Below are positions 10,895 through 23,388 of a DNA stretch of 64,000 nt, one piece after another; the stretch's first letter is position 1; the number at the start of each line of letters is the position of its first letter. The position numbers and the translations under genes are program-made. Below the pieces are notes generated by a model. The model was not told the DNA's origin. It saw only the letters and a program-made list of their open reading frames with translations, and ran no database searches. This stretch comes from Flaccisagitta enflata (taxonomy: Eukaryota; Chaetognatha; Sagittoidea; Aphragmophora), in NCBI GenBank assembly GCA_965153355.1, contig OZ231126.1:35216001-35280000 (forward strand). Direction: 5' to 3'.

Positions 10895-12587
10895 TTAAAC
10901 GCTCTCAGCTGAGCGGTTTTTTTTGTTTTCCATCCATTTTTCCACCAGCTCTCTGGAGCGGCTTATGGACCTTTTTTCAAATTTCTTTGTCGGGACAATA
11001 GGCCAATTCAGTTTTTTGAAAATTGCCTTTGAGGAAAGGCCGCCATAAGCGCGTTGCAATGAGACTCCACACATCTCTTCGTCCATTTTCTCGAAAATAT
11101 CCGGGTCGTACAGATCACACCACCGGCACTTTTCTTTCTGGCAATTTTGAAGATGAGATTGCCAGTAGTCTTCAAGATGCAGTAAAAATATGTTCACGGC
11201 CTAAACATAGAGTACAAACGAGCTTGTGTTTACATCTATATACACGGTGTGACAAAACAGGACTAAGCATAGCTTAAGGCATTCAAATAAGAAGAACGGA
11301 AATACGCGGACTAACCTGTTTCTTTCCTGTATTCTTGGCTCTAGCCGTTTCCGATGGGAAGATCTCTTCAAAACTGGCGCGTTCCTTTTTTGATTTCCTC
11401 CAAGGATCATCGTCGTCGTCGTCGTCGTCGTTTTCGTCGTCATCTTCCGATTGAGAAGCATTTGGAACCAATGGTTTGTCGCCATATCCTGAGAGAAGAA
11501 TAAGCAGAAAAAAAAACAGTTGGGACGACATGCGATGATACAACAAGACACGATGACATGACACGACATGATCCATTCACTTGACATGATCCATTCAATT
11601 GACATGATTCGTTCCCTTAACATGACAACACATTGACTTGACATGCTCACTTGTACGGTTGAATGTGGGCAAACAGAAAAGGGCATGGTAAATTTTTTGA
11701 TACGTCGTTATGCTCACGCAGATACCCCCACCAGTTGGCTTATTGTTCTCAAATTGAGGAACAAATTCTATGGGGGTATCCGGAAGAGGTCTTTTAATGC
11801 GGCGGAGTGTGACCATATAGTTGCTTGGAAGAGTTTCTCCCGATTTCAAAAGAATTTCACTTTTCCATTCCAAAGCAATACCATAACAACATCCTGGGAC
11901 GGCTATGGGCGGGATCTCATAGGCCTATCAATTGAATTAAGATATTGATATAAAAAAGAAAAACTTTTATCTTAGAATAATCCAAAAAATTCAAAACCAA
12001 AAAAGTTTTTTGTACTTTGAGGAGTTCGCGAGTTTCCTCATCAATGTGCTCCTGAGGATCCTTCTCCAAGCTCTCCAAGGTTGAAAAAATAGCATTGGCG
12101 TTTGCCATAATAATTTGGAAAGCCTGCGCCTCTTTCAGTTTTAAAAACTCTGTTAAGGGCAGGCTCCAACATAAAAAGCCATCCGACGACTTAAATCCCC
12201 TGAGCGGGTAATAGAAGCAAAAGAATAAAAAGTGAATAAAAGTGATTAAAACGAATAATCATTCTAGAATTTTAATGAAGAAAATCTTACTTTGTTTGCC
12301 AATTGGCATCACATTTCTGGGTGTCAATTCGCATGATTGCAAAACCCAAAGACGAATCTGTTTCGTAGAAAGTGCACCATCTGAAGGGCAAGGGTAAGGG
12401 CAAGGGCAAGGGCTTGAAGGGCAAATATTCGAATATCGAATACCGAATATCAAATATTCAAGATCTTAATACAAAAATATTGAACTAACCGGTCAAAAAG
12501 AAGTCGAACACTTTTGGTTCCTTCCGAGTCAAGCGGAAATCGATAAAAATCATTTTTATTGACGTCAAATCCAAGACCTGAGGCCAT
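10895..12587 (-). CDS. Unknown six-exon gene downstream of the DNA polymerase (about 349 aa)
   Basis: Exons 12587-12490, 12380-12291, 12199-12016, 11924-11726, 11488-11316 and 11200-10895 all join with matching phases (2, 2, 0, 1, 0) at GT-AG sites. ATG is at 12587 and the stop at 10895. The predicted protein of about 349 aa has no family I recognise. Its middle has an Asp run (SEDDDENDDDDDDDDPW in exon 5). Its C-terminus has a Cys-rich patch (NCQKEKCRWCDLYDPD) and a basic end. It starts 128 bp beyond the polymerase stop on the same strand, so it probably belongs to the same element. Role unknown; exon structure well supported by phase. Confidence 0.6.
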
Positions 12588-12715
12588 TCTTTTAGGGAAA
12601 AAATCTGTAAGAGACTAAGGGTAAAGTTAAAGTAAAGTTGATGAAAAGTTGATGAAAAGGCATATAGAGTTGTGAAATATTGCTAAAAGAAATGAAGTAT
12701 ACATACAGGTAAAGG

Positions 12716-15700
12716 CTACAAAAATGGTTTTAGATGTAAAGGAAAACCAAAGGCTGAATCTTTACGGAAATTGCGAGAGGAAAAACATCTTTTGCTAGTG
12801 AACAAACTAAGAATTCTTTTATTCACCATGGTAAGGTAAATAGTGCCTTGCACTCTTTTAAAGCCAAATTGTTTTACACGCTTGGGCATTTTTTCGGCCT
12901 TGGCTACATCAAGAAATGCTTTATAAGAAACACAGTTTTTTATTAAAACCCGTTTTAAACCTTTAGTTTTTGTCATGTAGGGTGTCTTTTGTTTGTTAAC
13001 TAGCTGATATTGTTTAACAGAAGCTCCAAGAAAAGCCTCCATAGGCTGATTTTTGCACTCGTCTTTTACATAAAATGATCTAGACCGTCTTAGAGTGGAC
13101 AGGGATTTGTAATTCTTGACTGTGTTTTGATCACTCGCAAATAATGTTTGATAGATATGCGAATCTTCAGTAATACAACTAAAATCTAACAAAGGAAGCA
13201 TTGAGCGCACATATGCCCTGGCCATATTTTTTGATGTTAACGACGAAACCGGCAACTGGCTTAGGCCATCAGCCTTAGCTTCATAAGCCTCATCTAGCTC
13301 TTTTGAAAATTTCCTTCTTATCAGGCTGAGGGACCAGGAGTCGGTGTCCGAAAAGAGCGCGCGACAATCATAGTTTCCAAAATACTTAAATCGGGCCGCT
13401 AATGTGTAAAAAAGGCGCCATAAATAACACTTCGAGCTTGAATAAGTAAGAGCTGAAATCGCAGGCACGTTTTTGCTTGTTATTGTCATCATGTCAAAAT
13501 TCAATATACACGCGTTTTCATTCAAAAAGGTGAAATCGTAGAAGTTATCCCTTGCGGTATATCTCTCAAAAGACCTGCGGTTTAAGCATAGTTTTGATTT
13601 GACAAGGTTGTCAAGACGAGTGTGACACTTCCCTGCAAGCGAGTTGCCACAACTTTTCAGATAACGCGTTATTATCGGCGACACACTTTTATTTTTTGCT
13701 TTTTCAAGCTTGAAAAGCCAATCTGAAAAAATGGGAAATGCCTTCGTCCTTACAATTTTAATCACTTTTCGAATTCTTATATTATGGAAACCTGAAACAT
13801 ACAACAAATTACTCGAAAAATCCGCTGTCCGTAAATTTTTTTTCAAACTCGAAATCAATTTTTCTGGTTCCCTTGACGGATCGCGGTGTAAGCGTTTCCC
13901 CCTTACCACTTGCTCCTTTGTTAGCTGGTCGAAACTTACAGTTTCGTAAAAGGGAAAGTTACTTATTTCAATATTCTGCTTCACAAAAAGAGCATCGTTA
14001 TCATGTGATAAAATAACGACAAAAAAAAAGAGATTATCGTGCAGATGAAGTTGCTCCGAAAAAAAATCAACATCAAGATTCATTAACCGCTGAGATAAAT
14101 CATGAAACTGCCCAGAATTTTTCTTTTTGGAAAAAAATACAAATTTTCCTACACTCATTCGCTGTTGGAGAATTGATGCATAAAGCCCATTGACGTCATG
14201 CAAAGTAAAAGCTTTTAAATAGTGTTTAGGCACTTCATTTGTTTTGTTAACCTCAAGATGTCTAAATGTGCAGTAATTAGAGTTTAAGAAGGAAAAGCCT
14301 CCTCTAAGACCCAGCCCATACAGATCGTGAATAAATTTAGATGGAATTTCAATTTCTAAGGGTCGCGACTTGTTAAATGGACTTCTGCTGTTAAACAACG
14401 CCGCTGAAAGCGCGAACGAGGCATTTGTTACATAAGAAAGTGGGGCCAAACCGCTTAAACTAAAAAAATAATTGAAATAGTAATTTAAACAATCACAAAG
14501 TATTGCAGAATCTAGACCACTGTACAAAACAAGCATAGAAAAATAGTTAGCTGCACCAATTTTTTTCCAGATTTCAAGAAAGTTGGTATAATCAGATTGC
14601 GAGACGCTGGCTTTACCACTGATATGATCGCCCTTTAGACGGCTGAAAAAATGCGTCTTTGGGGGAGGCTCGGTCATATTGAGCGCGTAGCGAAGATTAC
14701 AAAGTTTTTCAAATGGCTGTAAAAAAAAGGAAAAAATCGAAAATAGAAAAACCGATATTCGAAAACCGATATTCGAAAACCGATATTCGAAAACAGATAT
14801 TCGAAACGCGTTAGAACATATTAGAAACGCACCTGTGGGATTTTTTTTGCGATAACAGCCTCAAAAACATCATCCGAGTATTTGAGCTGTTTTGTAATCA
14901 ATTCATATGATCTTCCAAAAACAATTTTCATGTCCTGGCCTTTGTGAATGTTTCTGACATCTTGTATCATGTCGTCTAAAGAGGCTGAAATATGTAGGGC
15001 TGAATCAACAAATGTCAGTCGACGAAGATATGGGCATGAACGGGTGGCTTTATTTCTCATTACGCCAACTGTTTCCGTACACGAGTGAAACGGGCATGTA
15101 TTTATGCTTGGGCAGTTAAAGGAAACACTCAAACTGAGCAGTGTATTCTTGTCCTTATAGAGTACACGAGGCTCTCCCTTGATAATGGGCATTCTAACTA
15201 TTAGTCCATTTTTGTCCTCTTGTGTAAACATAGTGTGTCCAACACGTGCCAACATATCATGCAGGTAACAAAAATCATAATTTTTCCCATTATGAACGGC
15301 CACAAACAACTCACTACGGGGGATGAATCCATCACTTGTGCAATTGATATTGCAAAACTGGCATAGTGTAATTACGTCATGGTTTGATGCTTCTCCACCT
15401 AGGTAACCTTTCTTGGCCAGGTTTGGTAAGCGAATCACGTGATTGTGATGTCTACACTTAACAGCAATGATTGGCCGTTTTCGTACAAAAGTAGACATTC
15501 TCCGAGAAACTTTATTTGAGGGAAATGGAACCCCGTATCGTATTCCACAGAAACTACAGTTTGTTGATCGTTCAAACGCCAATCTATCAGCATCACATAA
15601 ATCGGCTAAGTCGGGTGGACCGGAATCATGGTTTAACGTGTCTCTTATAAAGTTGTAGACGTCAAAAAGTGCCTGTCTAAGTGTTTTTAGTAATTGGATG

Positions 15701-17349
15701 TAAAATTGATCAAGCGTGGCTTCTTCATCATTAAAAAATTTTATATGCGTTTTAGCCAAAGATGGCGGCAGTGTTAGGTCGTAGGGACTTACAAAGGCCA
15801 AAGAGTAGCCTAAAGGTTGCTGCTGAAAGACGCTATTATTTGGTACAGAATGGTCAATGTTTCCTAAGTCTATTTCTTTATTGCTCGCTTCAAAGTCGAG
15901 GCATGCGAAAAGCATTGTTTGGAACGTCTTTGGATAATCTCGGGGCTTGAATTTCAGTACGTTCTTCTGCGTTTTACCGGTGTGTTTATTGCAGACAGTA
16001 GGACGGTGAACAATATGATTACGTAACTTTCTAGGGCCAGTACTCCCGCCTGATCCAGAACACTGAGAAATATGCTTGCTCAGACTGGTCTGCTGAAAGA
16101 ACGCTTTGCAGCAGCCATGACAGGCGCGGAATTTGCCTGATTTCTTGGACGTAGTCCTTAATCGGGACACGATCGCATGGAAATTCAAAATTAATATTAC
16201 ATGATCAACAGATGTGTTCTTGGTCACGATATTGGAAATATCTAACAAATGAACTTGCAAAAAATTGTTTTGCTTCCAGTGTTCCGATAAGTAGGTGTTA
16301 ACAAGATGATAGCTTTTCGAAGCCTTGACCATTTTAAAAAGGCACAAAGAAAAACCATCAAAAGCCTTTAAGAATGGGTACTTGAATAGCAAGGATTTGT
16401 TGAATTTTAAGTTTAGCTGTTCCAAGATGCTTATGTCTGATTTAGAAATCCCGTGCTCCGGCCTGACAATCTCTTGGTATCTTAGATAGTGTAAAGCTTC
16501 AGCCATGTCCTTAGTACTAATTTTATCAAGATTGTTATGTTTTATATGTTCTAATTTGAGTGCGATGCACGCAGGAATGCATATATTCAAGGCTTGTAAG
16601 GACGGATCTAAAAACCGCTCCGGAAACGCGGTTATTCGTCTGCAAATCTTCTTAGGAATCTCCATCAAATCATAGCTGCACTGATTGAAAGTCCTCGCGT
16701 AAGCGGCAATGATAGGCTCCCTCTCAATTTTTACAATATTAATCTGCCTGATATTATCGAAGATCCACCCACTCTCTCTTTTGTTCATTACTGCCTCCAC
16801 ATCGTCGAGAAACAATCGCGTGAAATGAAGTAACATCTCATCCGCTAGACCCTGACGGTACTCTTGATCCAATCTTTCCACAAGGAGCCAGCGTTCGTTT
16901 CTGTACCCGGACATAATGGTTATATGGTCAGTCGGGTCGGTCAGTTTGACAAACTGGATTTCGGCGTTAATGAAACAGATATATTCGTGGTCGGGCTGGA
17001 GTAAATGAAGAAGCCTCGGCCTCAAATAAAAGTTAGAATATATATAAATTTCCACTTCCGGAAGAAAACTTTTCCAGAGCTCTGATTGTGCTCGGACAAA
17101 AACGGTTTTTGAAGACACACCTAAGAGACAAAAGAAGATAAGAGAGACAATAAGAGACAAGACAAGAGAGCGGCATAAGACAAGACAAGATAAGACAAGA
17201 AGAGACAAGACAAGACAAAGAGACAAAATTTATAACTTCTCTGATACGTTTACATATTAATACTCACCACCATAAAAGCAATCAGTCACGTAACTAGACA
17301 CGCGCAACGTGTCCTCATCCAAGGCATCCAGGTCATTTTCATCAAACAT
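12716..17349 (-). CDS. PolB: Protein-primed family B DNA polymerase of Polinton/adintovirus type, three exons
   Basis: Exons 17349-17268, 17120-14833 and 14716-12716 join in phases 1 and 0, giving about 1456 aa. Residues about 361-381 form a CxxC-H-C zinc finger (CHGCCKAFF). An Exo I motif (CLDFEAS) lies near 435. A Cys/His cluster (CSFCGIRYG, CRHHNH, CQFCN), like the endonuclease-VII-type insert of Polinton polymerases, lies between Exo I and Exo II. Exo II is HNGKNYDFCYLHD near 640. Polymerase motif A (LHDVNGLYAS) lies near 964, motif B (SCGNSLAGK) near 1150 and motif C (SDTDSW) near 1247. The family copies linear DNA from a terminal protein primer. Length suits a large Polinton polymerase. 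All catalytic motifs are present with no internal stop, so the copy looks intact. Two spliceosomal introns in such a gene are unusual. Confidence 0.9.
14717..14832 (-). other. Intron 2 of the polymerase, with tandem repeat
   Basis: A 116-bp intron with donor GTGCGT and acceptor TTTTTTTTACAG. It contains four copies of a roughly 16-bp unit (tattcgaaaaccga type) at about 14750-14815. Confidence 0.8.
17121..17267 (-). other. Intron 1 of the polymerase, GACAA/GAGACAA-rich
   Basis: A 147-bp intron with donor GTGAGT and acceptor TCTCTTAG. Most of it is an imperfect (gacaa/gagaca)n tract on the plus strand. A leucine-rich read-through of it mimics a signal peptide and should not be taken as the protein N-terminus. 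Confidence 0.8.
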
Positions 17350-17858
17350 TTTGTTCTCCAAGCAATCACCATACCACAACATAGAAAGTCAAACGAAAGG
17401 TTTTTTTTTCTTTTTTTTACGTTTCATTTTTGCAGGTTTCAAAATAAGGGTACTCCTATGTGGGATTGATAGACAGAGATATGTATATATATATATATAT
17501 ATACGCGAGCACACAACATAAAATCAAATGACGTGAAAACCAATACACAGCGCACATTATCAGCAGCATAGGCTCATACATAAGCACACACATTCAAAGC
17601 AAGACAACAACATTTACAAGCACACACATTCAAAAGCAAGACAATAATACTTCCAATGTCCCAATGATAACGTGATAAAAGCAAAAAAAAAAAAGGGGGA
17701 TAAATGTAGATATATATATATATATGGATATCAACTACGTAGGCTGTGGTGTAGAAGCAATAGAGTGCCGTCAAAATATACTTAGAAGCATCTTGATAAG
17801 CAGTAAATCCTTATGTCGGAAACAGGAGGCCTGAATGACAACAAGACAGTAATTACAT
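17350..17858. other. Intergenic, polymerase 5' region; short (AT)n tracts
   Basis: No gene seen. (AT)n-rich tracts at about 17480-17502 and 17708-17726, and a twice-occurring acacacattcaaa(a)gcaagac segment near 17586-17643. It probably holds the polymerase promoter and the 3' end of the next leftward gene. Confidence 0.5.
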
Positions 17859-18516
17859 TTATTTATGTTTCTTTTTATTCTTGCCAGCGGGTATCATCTT
17901 TGATTTTTTAGCGGGCGAGGAAGAATGGGGTGATGAAGAGGCCGAGGGAGAAGAAGAAGAAGAAGAAGAAGAAGAAGAAGAAGAAGAAGAAGAAGAAGAA
18001 GAAGAAGGAAGTATGATTCTTCTTCTTGGCTTAGGTGTTGCTTTCTTTGGGCATTTCGCCTTTTTAGGGTATTTGGATGTATTTTTTGATCTATGTTTTC
18101 CTAATGACGAACCTCCTGATGCATCATCCTGGTCGCTGTGCCTGAGAATAACAGAGGATGAGTTAGATAATCGCTTTAAGGTTGGCGTTTCCTCTGCTTC
18201 CTCATCTGATGAATTAGGGGATGAATTATCGTCGGAAGATGAGCGGTTTTTTTTCGCCAATCGAAGCTTTACCTTGCTGGCTTTTCCGGTCCCACCGCCG
18301 GTGCTTGCATTTCTCAGACTACGCATTTCGCCCATATCGCGTTGCATTTCGTCATCTGTTTCATTTCCGTCATCATCATCGTCGCCATCATCATCATCTT
18401 CATCCTCAGCATCATCATTATCATCATCATCCGCATCATTACCATCATCATCATCACCATCATCATCATCACCATCATCGTCATCACCATCACCATCATC
18501 ATCACCACCATCATCC

Positions 18517-18549
<33 letters not shown>

Positions 18550-20774
18550 CCGTCATCATCATCGTCATCACCGTCGTCATCATTTTCGTCGTCGTCATTT
18601 TCTGCTTCCTCGTTATTCCCTTCCTCCTCATCATCATCATTTTCATCCCCTTCCTCATCTTCGTCGTCTTGGTCAGCTTCATCCTCATCACTGTCGTCGT
18701 TTTCATCGTTGTTGTCGTCGTTTTCATCGTCGACCTGTTTCTTCTGAGCCTTCACCGACTTTACATCACTTTTCCCTCCCACTTTTTTGCTGCGTCGTTC
18801 CTTCCCACCAGCGAATTCTTTCTCCACGCGAATATCCGGTTCATTATCCTCGGTTTCGCCATCTTCATCATCATCATCAACGTCGTCGGGGTTCGCCTCT
18901 TCGGCCTCACGCAGCAGAAATTGGACTGCCGAGCTGCTTTTTTTACCTTTTTTTCTCGTTTTTTGCTGTTCCTCATGTTTCGACGAGGAAGATTTCTTTT
19001 TTGCGTTTTTAGATGGCTCGTTAGAAACCTTGGCGTCATTTTCCGCTTTTTTCCTTGAATTCATCTCTTCAGAAATAAACTTGTTACTGTCATGCGCATC
19101 AGAAGGTAAAGAATTCCTAGATGTTTTAAGCATATATTTCTTATTTCGTTTAAACACAAATCTTTCAAAATTCTTACTACAAATCTTACCATCCTCAGCA
19201 GTCTGTTTTGCTTCTTTCCCAACACTACAGCCTACCCCTTCCCCCATGTTGTCCTCGTCCTCGGCCTTTAGTTTACTCAAAAATTTTGCGGTTTGGGAAC
19301 ATGCGTGTGTTTGCTCATTCTCTAAAGAAAGTTTTTTGGTGTAAGAACAGGAAAAAAAATCAGGGACAATCCGATGACCATAAAAAGCACAGGCGCTTAG
19401 GGTTCGGGCAGTGCATACTGAAATGTGTCTCTCCATGGATATTTTTGAATTAAAAAGAAACCCACAAACATGGCATTTACATAAAAACATTTGGTCGGCC
19501 AGCTTAAGGTCTAAAGAATGTTCCGTTTGTATAACATACTCACGGACATCTTTATAAAGACCTAATAAAAGATCGCTTTCCCCGTGAAGCAGGAAGTGGT
19601 GAATTTTCAAACACGAAATACAACAAGAAAAACTGTAAAACCTATAATCGTTTTTCCCTTCTGCAACCAACTTCTTACAAGTGGGGCAAGCGATTACATA
19701 GGAATGGCCGGCCTTGTTGTGGGGGGCTGATCTGTCCGTATGGTACGCGATGTAATGCCGATAAACTTCTTCTGGATTTGTTCTGACCAAAATCCTATGA
19801 ATATTAACATCTCCATGCAACGGATCTAAAAACACGTCCCTCTTTGTACCTTTCTTGGTCCTAGGGACATATGGGGGACAAATCATGCAATTGAGGAAGA
19901 CTGGGGAGTTGCCAGATACAGGGACATCCAACTCCAACGCTTCTTTAGAGGATAAATATTTTTTCATTTTAGTTATTTCTCTTTCAGGGAAGTTTGTGAT
20001 GATACAGTGCGCTGCATTTTCCTTGGCCGCATACTGCCCCAACGATAAAGTAGGAATTTTTTTTTCGTTCAAAAGGTAATTCATGTTTTTTATTACTCTT
20101 ATTCTCTGCTCTTTTAGTCTCCCCAGTTTTGACTGAGCCAATTCAGAAAATGGCGATGTAGTAGGCAACGGCGTGTTTGTGTATGAAGTCGCTTCATCTC
20201 TAAGACTTTCCAGAGGGCTCGGATCGAGTAAATTATCTACTTTGTTTATAAGAGCTAAAAGAAACAAAGGAGTAAGTTTCAAGTTACGGGATTTGTCGCT
20301 ATTCAAAACATCCTTACTGTTAAGGAAACAATTTAAAGTGTCCCCATCTGGAAAGCCTAAAGATTGAGCTTTTATGTCTGTTTTTTTTTGTTTTAAATTC
20401 CCCAAAAAGTTGACATCGGAAGAGGGGCTCAAACTAGGAAGATTAGCCAGAATCACTTCATGTGGAATACGATCCCGTAAACAGGAAAAGATTTTTGTCT
20501 TTAAACTGTTAGGAGCGTCACTGTCACTAGGACAACCCTCCCCATATTTAACATAATCCTGAGCCAAACTCAGCCCGATTTCCGCTGCCGGAGAAAGAGA
20601 AGCTTCTGAGGGACTAAGTATAAATCCCTCGGTTTGATTCCTCCCGTTGTTGACAATCATATTATCTATTTTTTGTAAAAAATTTTTTAGGTTAGTATTG
20701 GATATCAAACTATCGGAATACTCCTTAAAGGAAATGTGGTTCTCCTCAGTAAATAAGCCCTGCATTCTGAACAT
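17859..20774 (-). CDS. Zinc-finger protein with long acidic and Ser-rich tail (971 aa)
   Basis: One open frame from ATG at 20774 to a stop at 17859. The N-terminal half has normal composition. Around residues 300-480 it carries Cys/His clusters: CMICPPYVP, ACPTCKKL, CCISCLKIHH and a CxxC-H-C finger, CHVCGFLFNSK...HISVC, of the same spacing class as the finger in the neighbouring polymerase. The C-terminal half is low complexity: a Lys-rich stretch, an Asp/Glu run of about 200 residues (poly-GAT codons), then a Ser run and a Lys-rich end suggestive of nuclear targeting. It reads in the same direction as the polymerase, directly upstream, and diverges from the gene at 21138. The family is not recognised. 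A DNA- or chromatin-binding role is only inferred from fingers plus acidic tail. An upstream exon cannot be excluded. Confidence 0.6.
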
Positions 20775-21137
20775 AAAACACGCGCGAATGCATAGAAAAA
20801 GAGAATGAAAACGAAAAAGGAGTAGGGATGAAAATGAAAAAGAAAATGAAAATGAAAATGAAAATGAGGAAGGAAGCTAAGGACGAGAGGAAAGGGTGGA
20901 GGAGGAAGAAAAAAAAAGGGGGGGGGGGAGGAAGGACAGAGGATGATTTGAAAACTCTCACACATCACTTAGACACTAGATCAGCGCTTTCTGACACTCG
21001 ATCTCGTTACCCCAACCCACCCCTGCATAATTTGCCACCTACCATTTACAGTTGATGCGCCGATTCTCTGGTTCTGTAGATGCGCACGATCGTCGTGCGT
21101 GGTTTTAAAGCGCTGTCACTCTTTATCACGACGCGAA
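20775..21137. promoter_or_regulatory. Divergent intergenic region
   Basis: 363 bp separate the leftward 17859-20774 gene from the rightward gene at 21138, so both promoters should lie here. It contains a (GAAAAT)n-like purine tract (20828-20875) and a G run near 20920-20930. No core promoter element was identified with confidence. Confidence 0.35.
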
Positions 21138-21918
21138 ATGGATAACGAAGAGGACCAGGATCTCGTCCGTTGGTACCTTAAGTTGCAAGAGAAGTCAACA
21201 AGAGAAGCTATAAATTCCGAGGAGTATGGATTGACCAGCCACGAGAGGTCGTTTTTTAGAAAGCTATGCGGCTACGAGGGAAGGCAGCCTCATAAAACTA
21301 TAAGTTCTGCTGGTTGGTATACCAGGGAAGCTTTAAAATTGGAAAGTGAAATACAATCAAACAAAGACAACACGCAAAAGGAGGACGTTCTAGGAGAAAG
21401 AATGAATGAGCAGGGTCAAATACCATCCATTTTTACACAGGTTTGCAATGAGAGTACCTTTTGGATCTTGTCGGGCTGATTGGTTGTTGGATTGTCGGGC
21501 TGATTGGTTGTTGGGCGAGGGCTTCTGTTTTTGTTTTATTTTTTGTTTTTTGTTCCGGCACGCGAAAGTTTGTTTGTTTGTTTGTTTGATTTCTTAATTG
21601 TTAATTGTTCGCGTTTTTATTTGTCTGTTTAATGTTTCTATTTGTTGGTTTTTTTTTTCCTCACGCGAGGATACAAGAAAAAGCATCTATAATCATTTAT
21701 CTGCCAGAGGAAAAGAAAGATCGTGAAACAAAAACAATAAGAAATCGTTCTTATTTTTATAATCAGGATGAAGCAAGGACAATTCTAGAAAAAGCAAAAC
21801 ATCTTAATAATGACGCCGAGGTGGCCCTGCTTAGAATGGCCAGCAAATTTGATCGAATTTTTCAATGCGAGCTGGCAATTACACCGAAATCTAATGTATC
21901 TCACTACCTACTCGGCCC
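21138..21918 (+). CDS. Unknown rightward gene, at least two exons, 3' end unresolved
   Basis: ATG at 21138 opens a 101-codon exon to a good donor (ACACAG|GTTTGC at 21440/21441). The peptide is charged (NEEDQDLVRWYLKLQEKST, TSHERSFFRKLCGYEG). After a T-rich intron, a second exon of about 80 codons (QDEARTILEKAKHLNND, DRIFQCELAITPKSN) ends at 21918 with donor GTGAGT. I could not settle its acceptor (near 21670-21678) or find a third exon before the repeats at 22.2 kb, so the 3' end is missing here. No family is recognised. It is transcribed away from the replication block. Confidence 0.5.
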
Positions 21919-22184
21919 GTGAGTATTATCTAGCAAAAGACTAAATCGAATTCTGGCTTTCTTTTTTTTAACGGGCAAATGTTGTTTCAGTTTTCATACG
22001 TATGAGCGTTAAAAAGAAATTTTAAGTTTCTGCCCCGTGTGCATGCAAACGTGTGTGTAAACATACATGTAAATATACACATATATCTATATATATAAAA
22101 AAGCGGCTTAAAGCAAATTTAAGTTTCAGGATATAGGGATATAAGCGTTCTTTCTTGCAATGTAACTACAGGATAAAAAGGACA

Positions 22185-22530
22185 GTCAAGGCGGCTTATA
22201 AAAGCTTAAAGACATAAGCCAAGCTCTTGTCAAAATCTATAGAAAGCGGCGGCTTATAAAAGCTTAAAGACATAAGCCAAGCTCTTGTCAAAATCTATAG
22301 AAAGCGTTTCCTCTTGAGACGTTTAATGAAAAAAGCTGTGGTACGCGGGAATCTATAAGAACCAGTCAAGCCGGGTTACAGACGTAAGCCAAGCTCTCGT
22401 CAAAATCTACAAAAGTGTTTCCTCTTAAAACATTCAAACGATAAGCAGTCAAGCCGAATTACAAAAGCTTTAACATGTAATCCAAGCTCTCGTCAAAATC
22501 TATTAAAGCGTTTCCTCTTGAGATATTCAA
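22185..22530 (+). repeat. Degenerate tandem repeat, unit about 60-80 bp, 4-5 copies
   Basis: Units share cataagccaagctcttgtca and aaaatctatagaaagcg. The first two (about 22189-22306) are almost identical; later ones (about 22360 and 22445) are diverged and add gtttcctcttgaga. No coding frame. Confidence 0.75.
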
Positions 22531-22539
22531 ATGATATGC

Positions 22540-23218
22540 ACGAATCTATAAGAATCTACCAGTAAATCATTCTTTCGCCATTCCTTCACCTCTAAATATG
22601 CGAGACTGTAACCTGATGACCATTTGTTGATCATTCTTTCACCGCGATTTATTTGTAACTCTAACCCGTTTTGTCCTTTTTTTTATATTGCATCAAACAT
22701 AACCATGGTTATCACATAAGAAAAAAAGATCTTTTTGACTCATGTACCATTGAACTGCGTATGTAAAAGTAGCACAAAGACATTTGGTTAATGACAAAAA
22801 GCCAACCAACATTGCTGTCAATGTCAGTTTTGAAAGAAGAGTAGTAGTAGTAATAGTCGAGTAGTTAATATTGTCCATCTTTCATATATAGGGTAATCAC
22901 AACCTTAATGATAATTGTTAGTACTACTTCTGTACATAACGAATGATATCATTTATGTATACAATTTATAGTACAACGTAATACAAGGTAAATACATAAT
23001 ACTACGTACTACTTCGTACTAGGTAATTACAAAATACAACGTAACACTACTTTTGAATAGCACCAATGATACCATTTATGTAAAGAATCAAGTACTATTT
23101 ATTACATTTTATATTAGCATTCAAAGATCTACGGGGCCTTATAAGGGCCCCCTAGAGAGTGTTTTTTTTTTACACACTACGTACAATGGTACTGTTAAGA
23201 AACAAAAGAAATTGCCTT
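22540..23218. other. No gene recognised
   Basis: AT-rich. Short gtactact/acaacgtaat-type near-repeats occur at 22910-23050. Nothing coding is supported. Confidence 0.45.
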
Positions 23219-23335
<117 letters not shown>

Positions 23336-23388
23336 TAGACGCCGCCGCCTCTTCCTATGTACACGTTGACGCGACAAATAAAGTTCCG

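Noticed and set aside
17121-17226. Leucine-rich signal peptide at the start of the polymerase large exon
   Set aside because: It reads through a GACAA-repeat intron; the upstream exon 17349-17268 joins at 17120 with matching phase.
17859-18990. Plus-strand Ser/His-rich frames over the acidic region
   Set aside because: They mirror the (GAT)n codons of the leftward gene and have no independent support.
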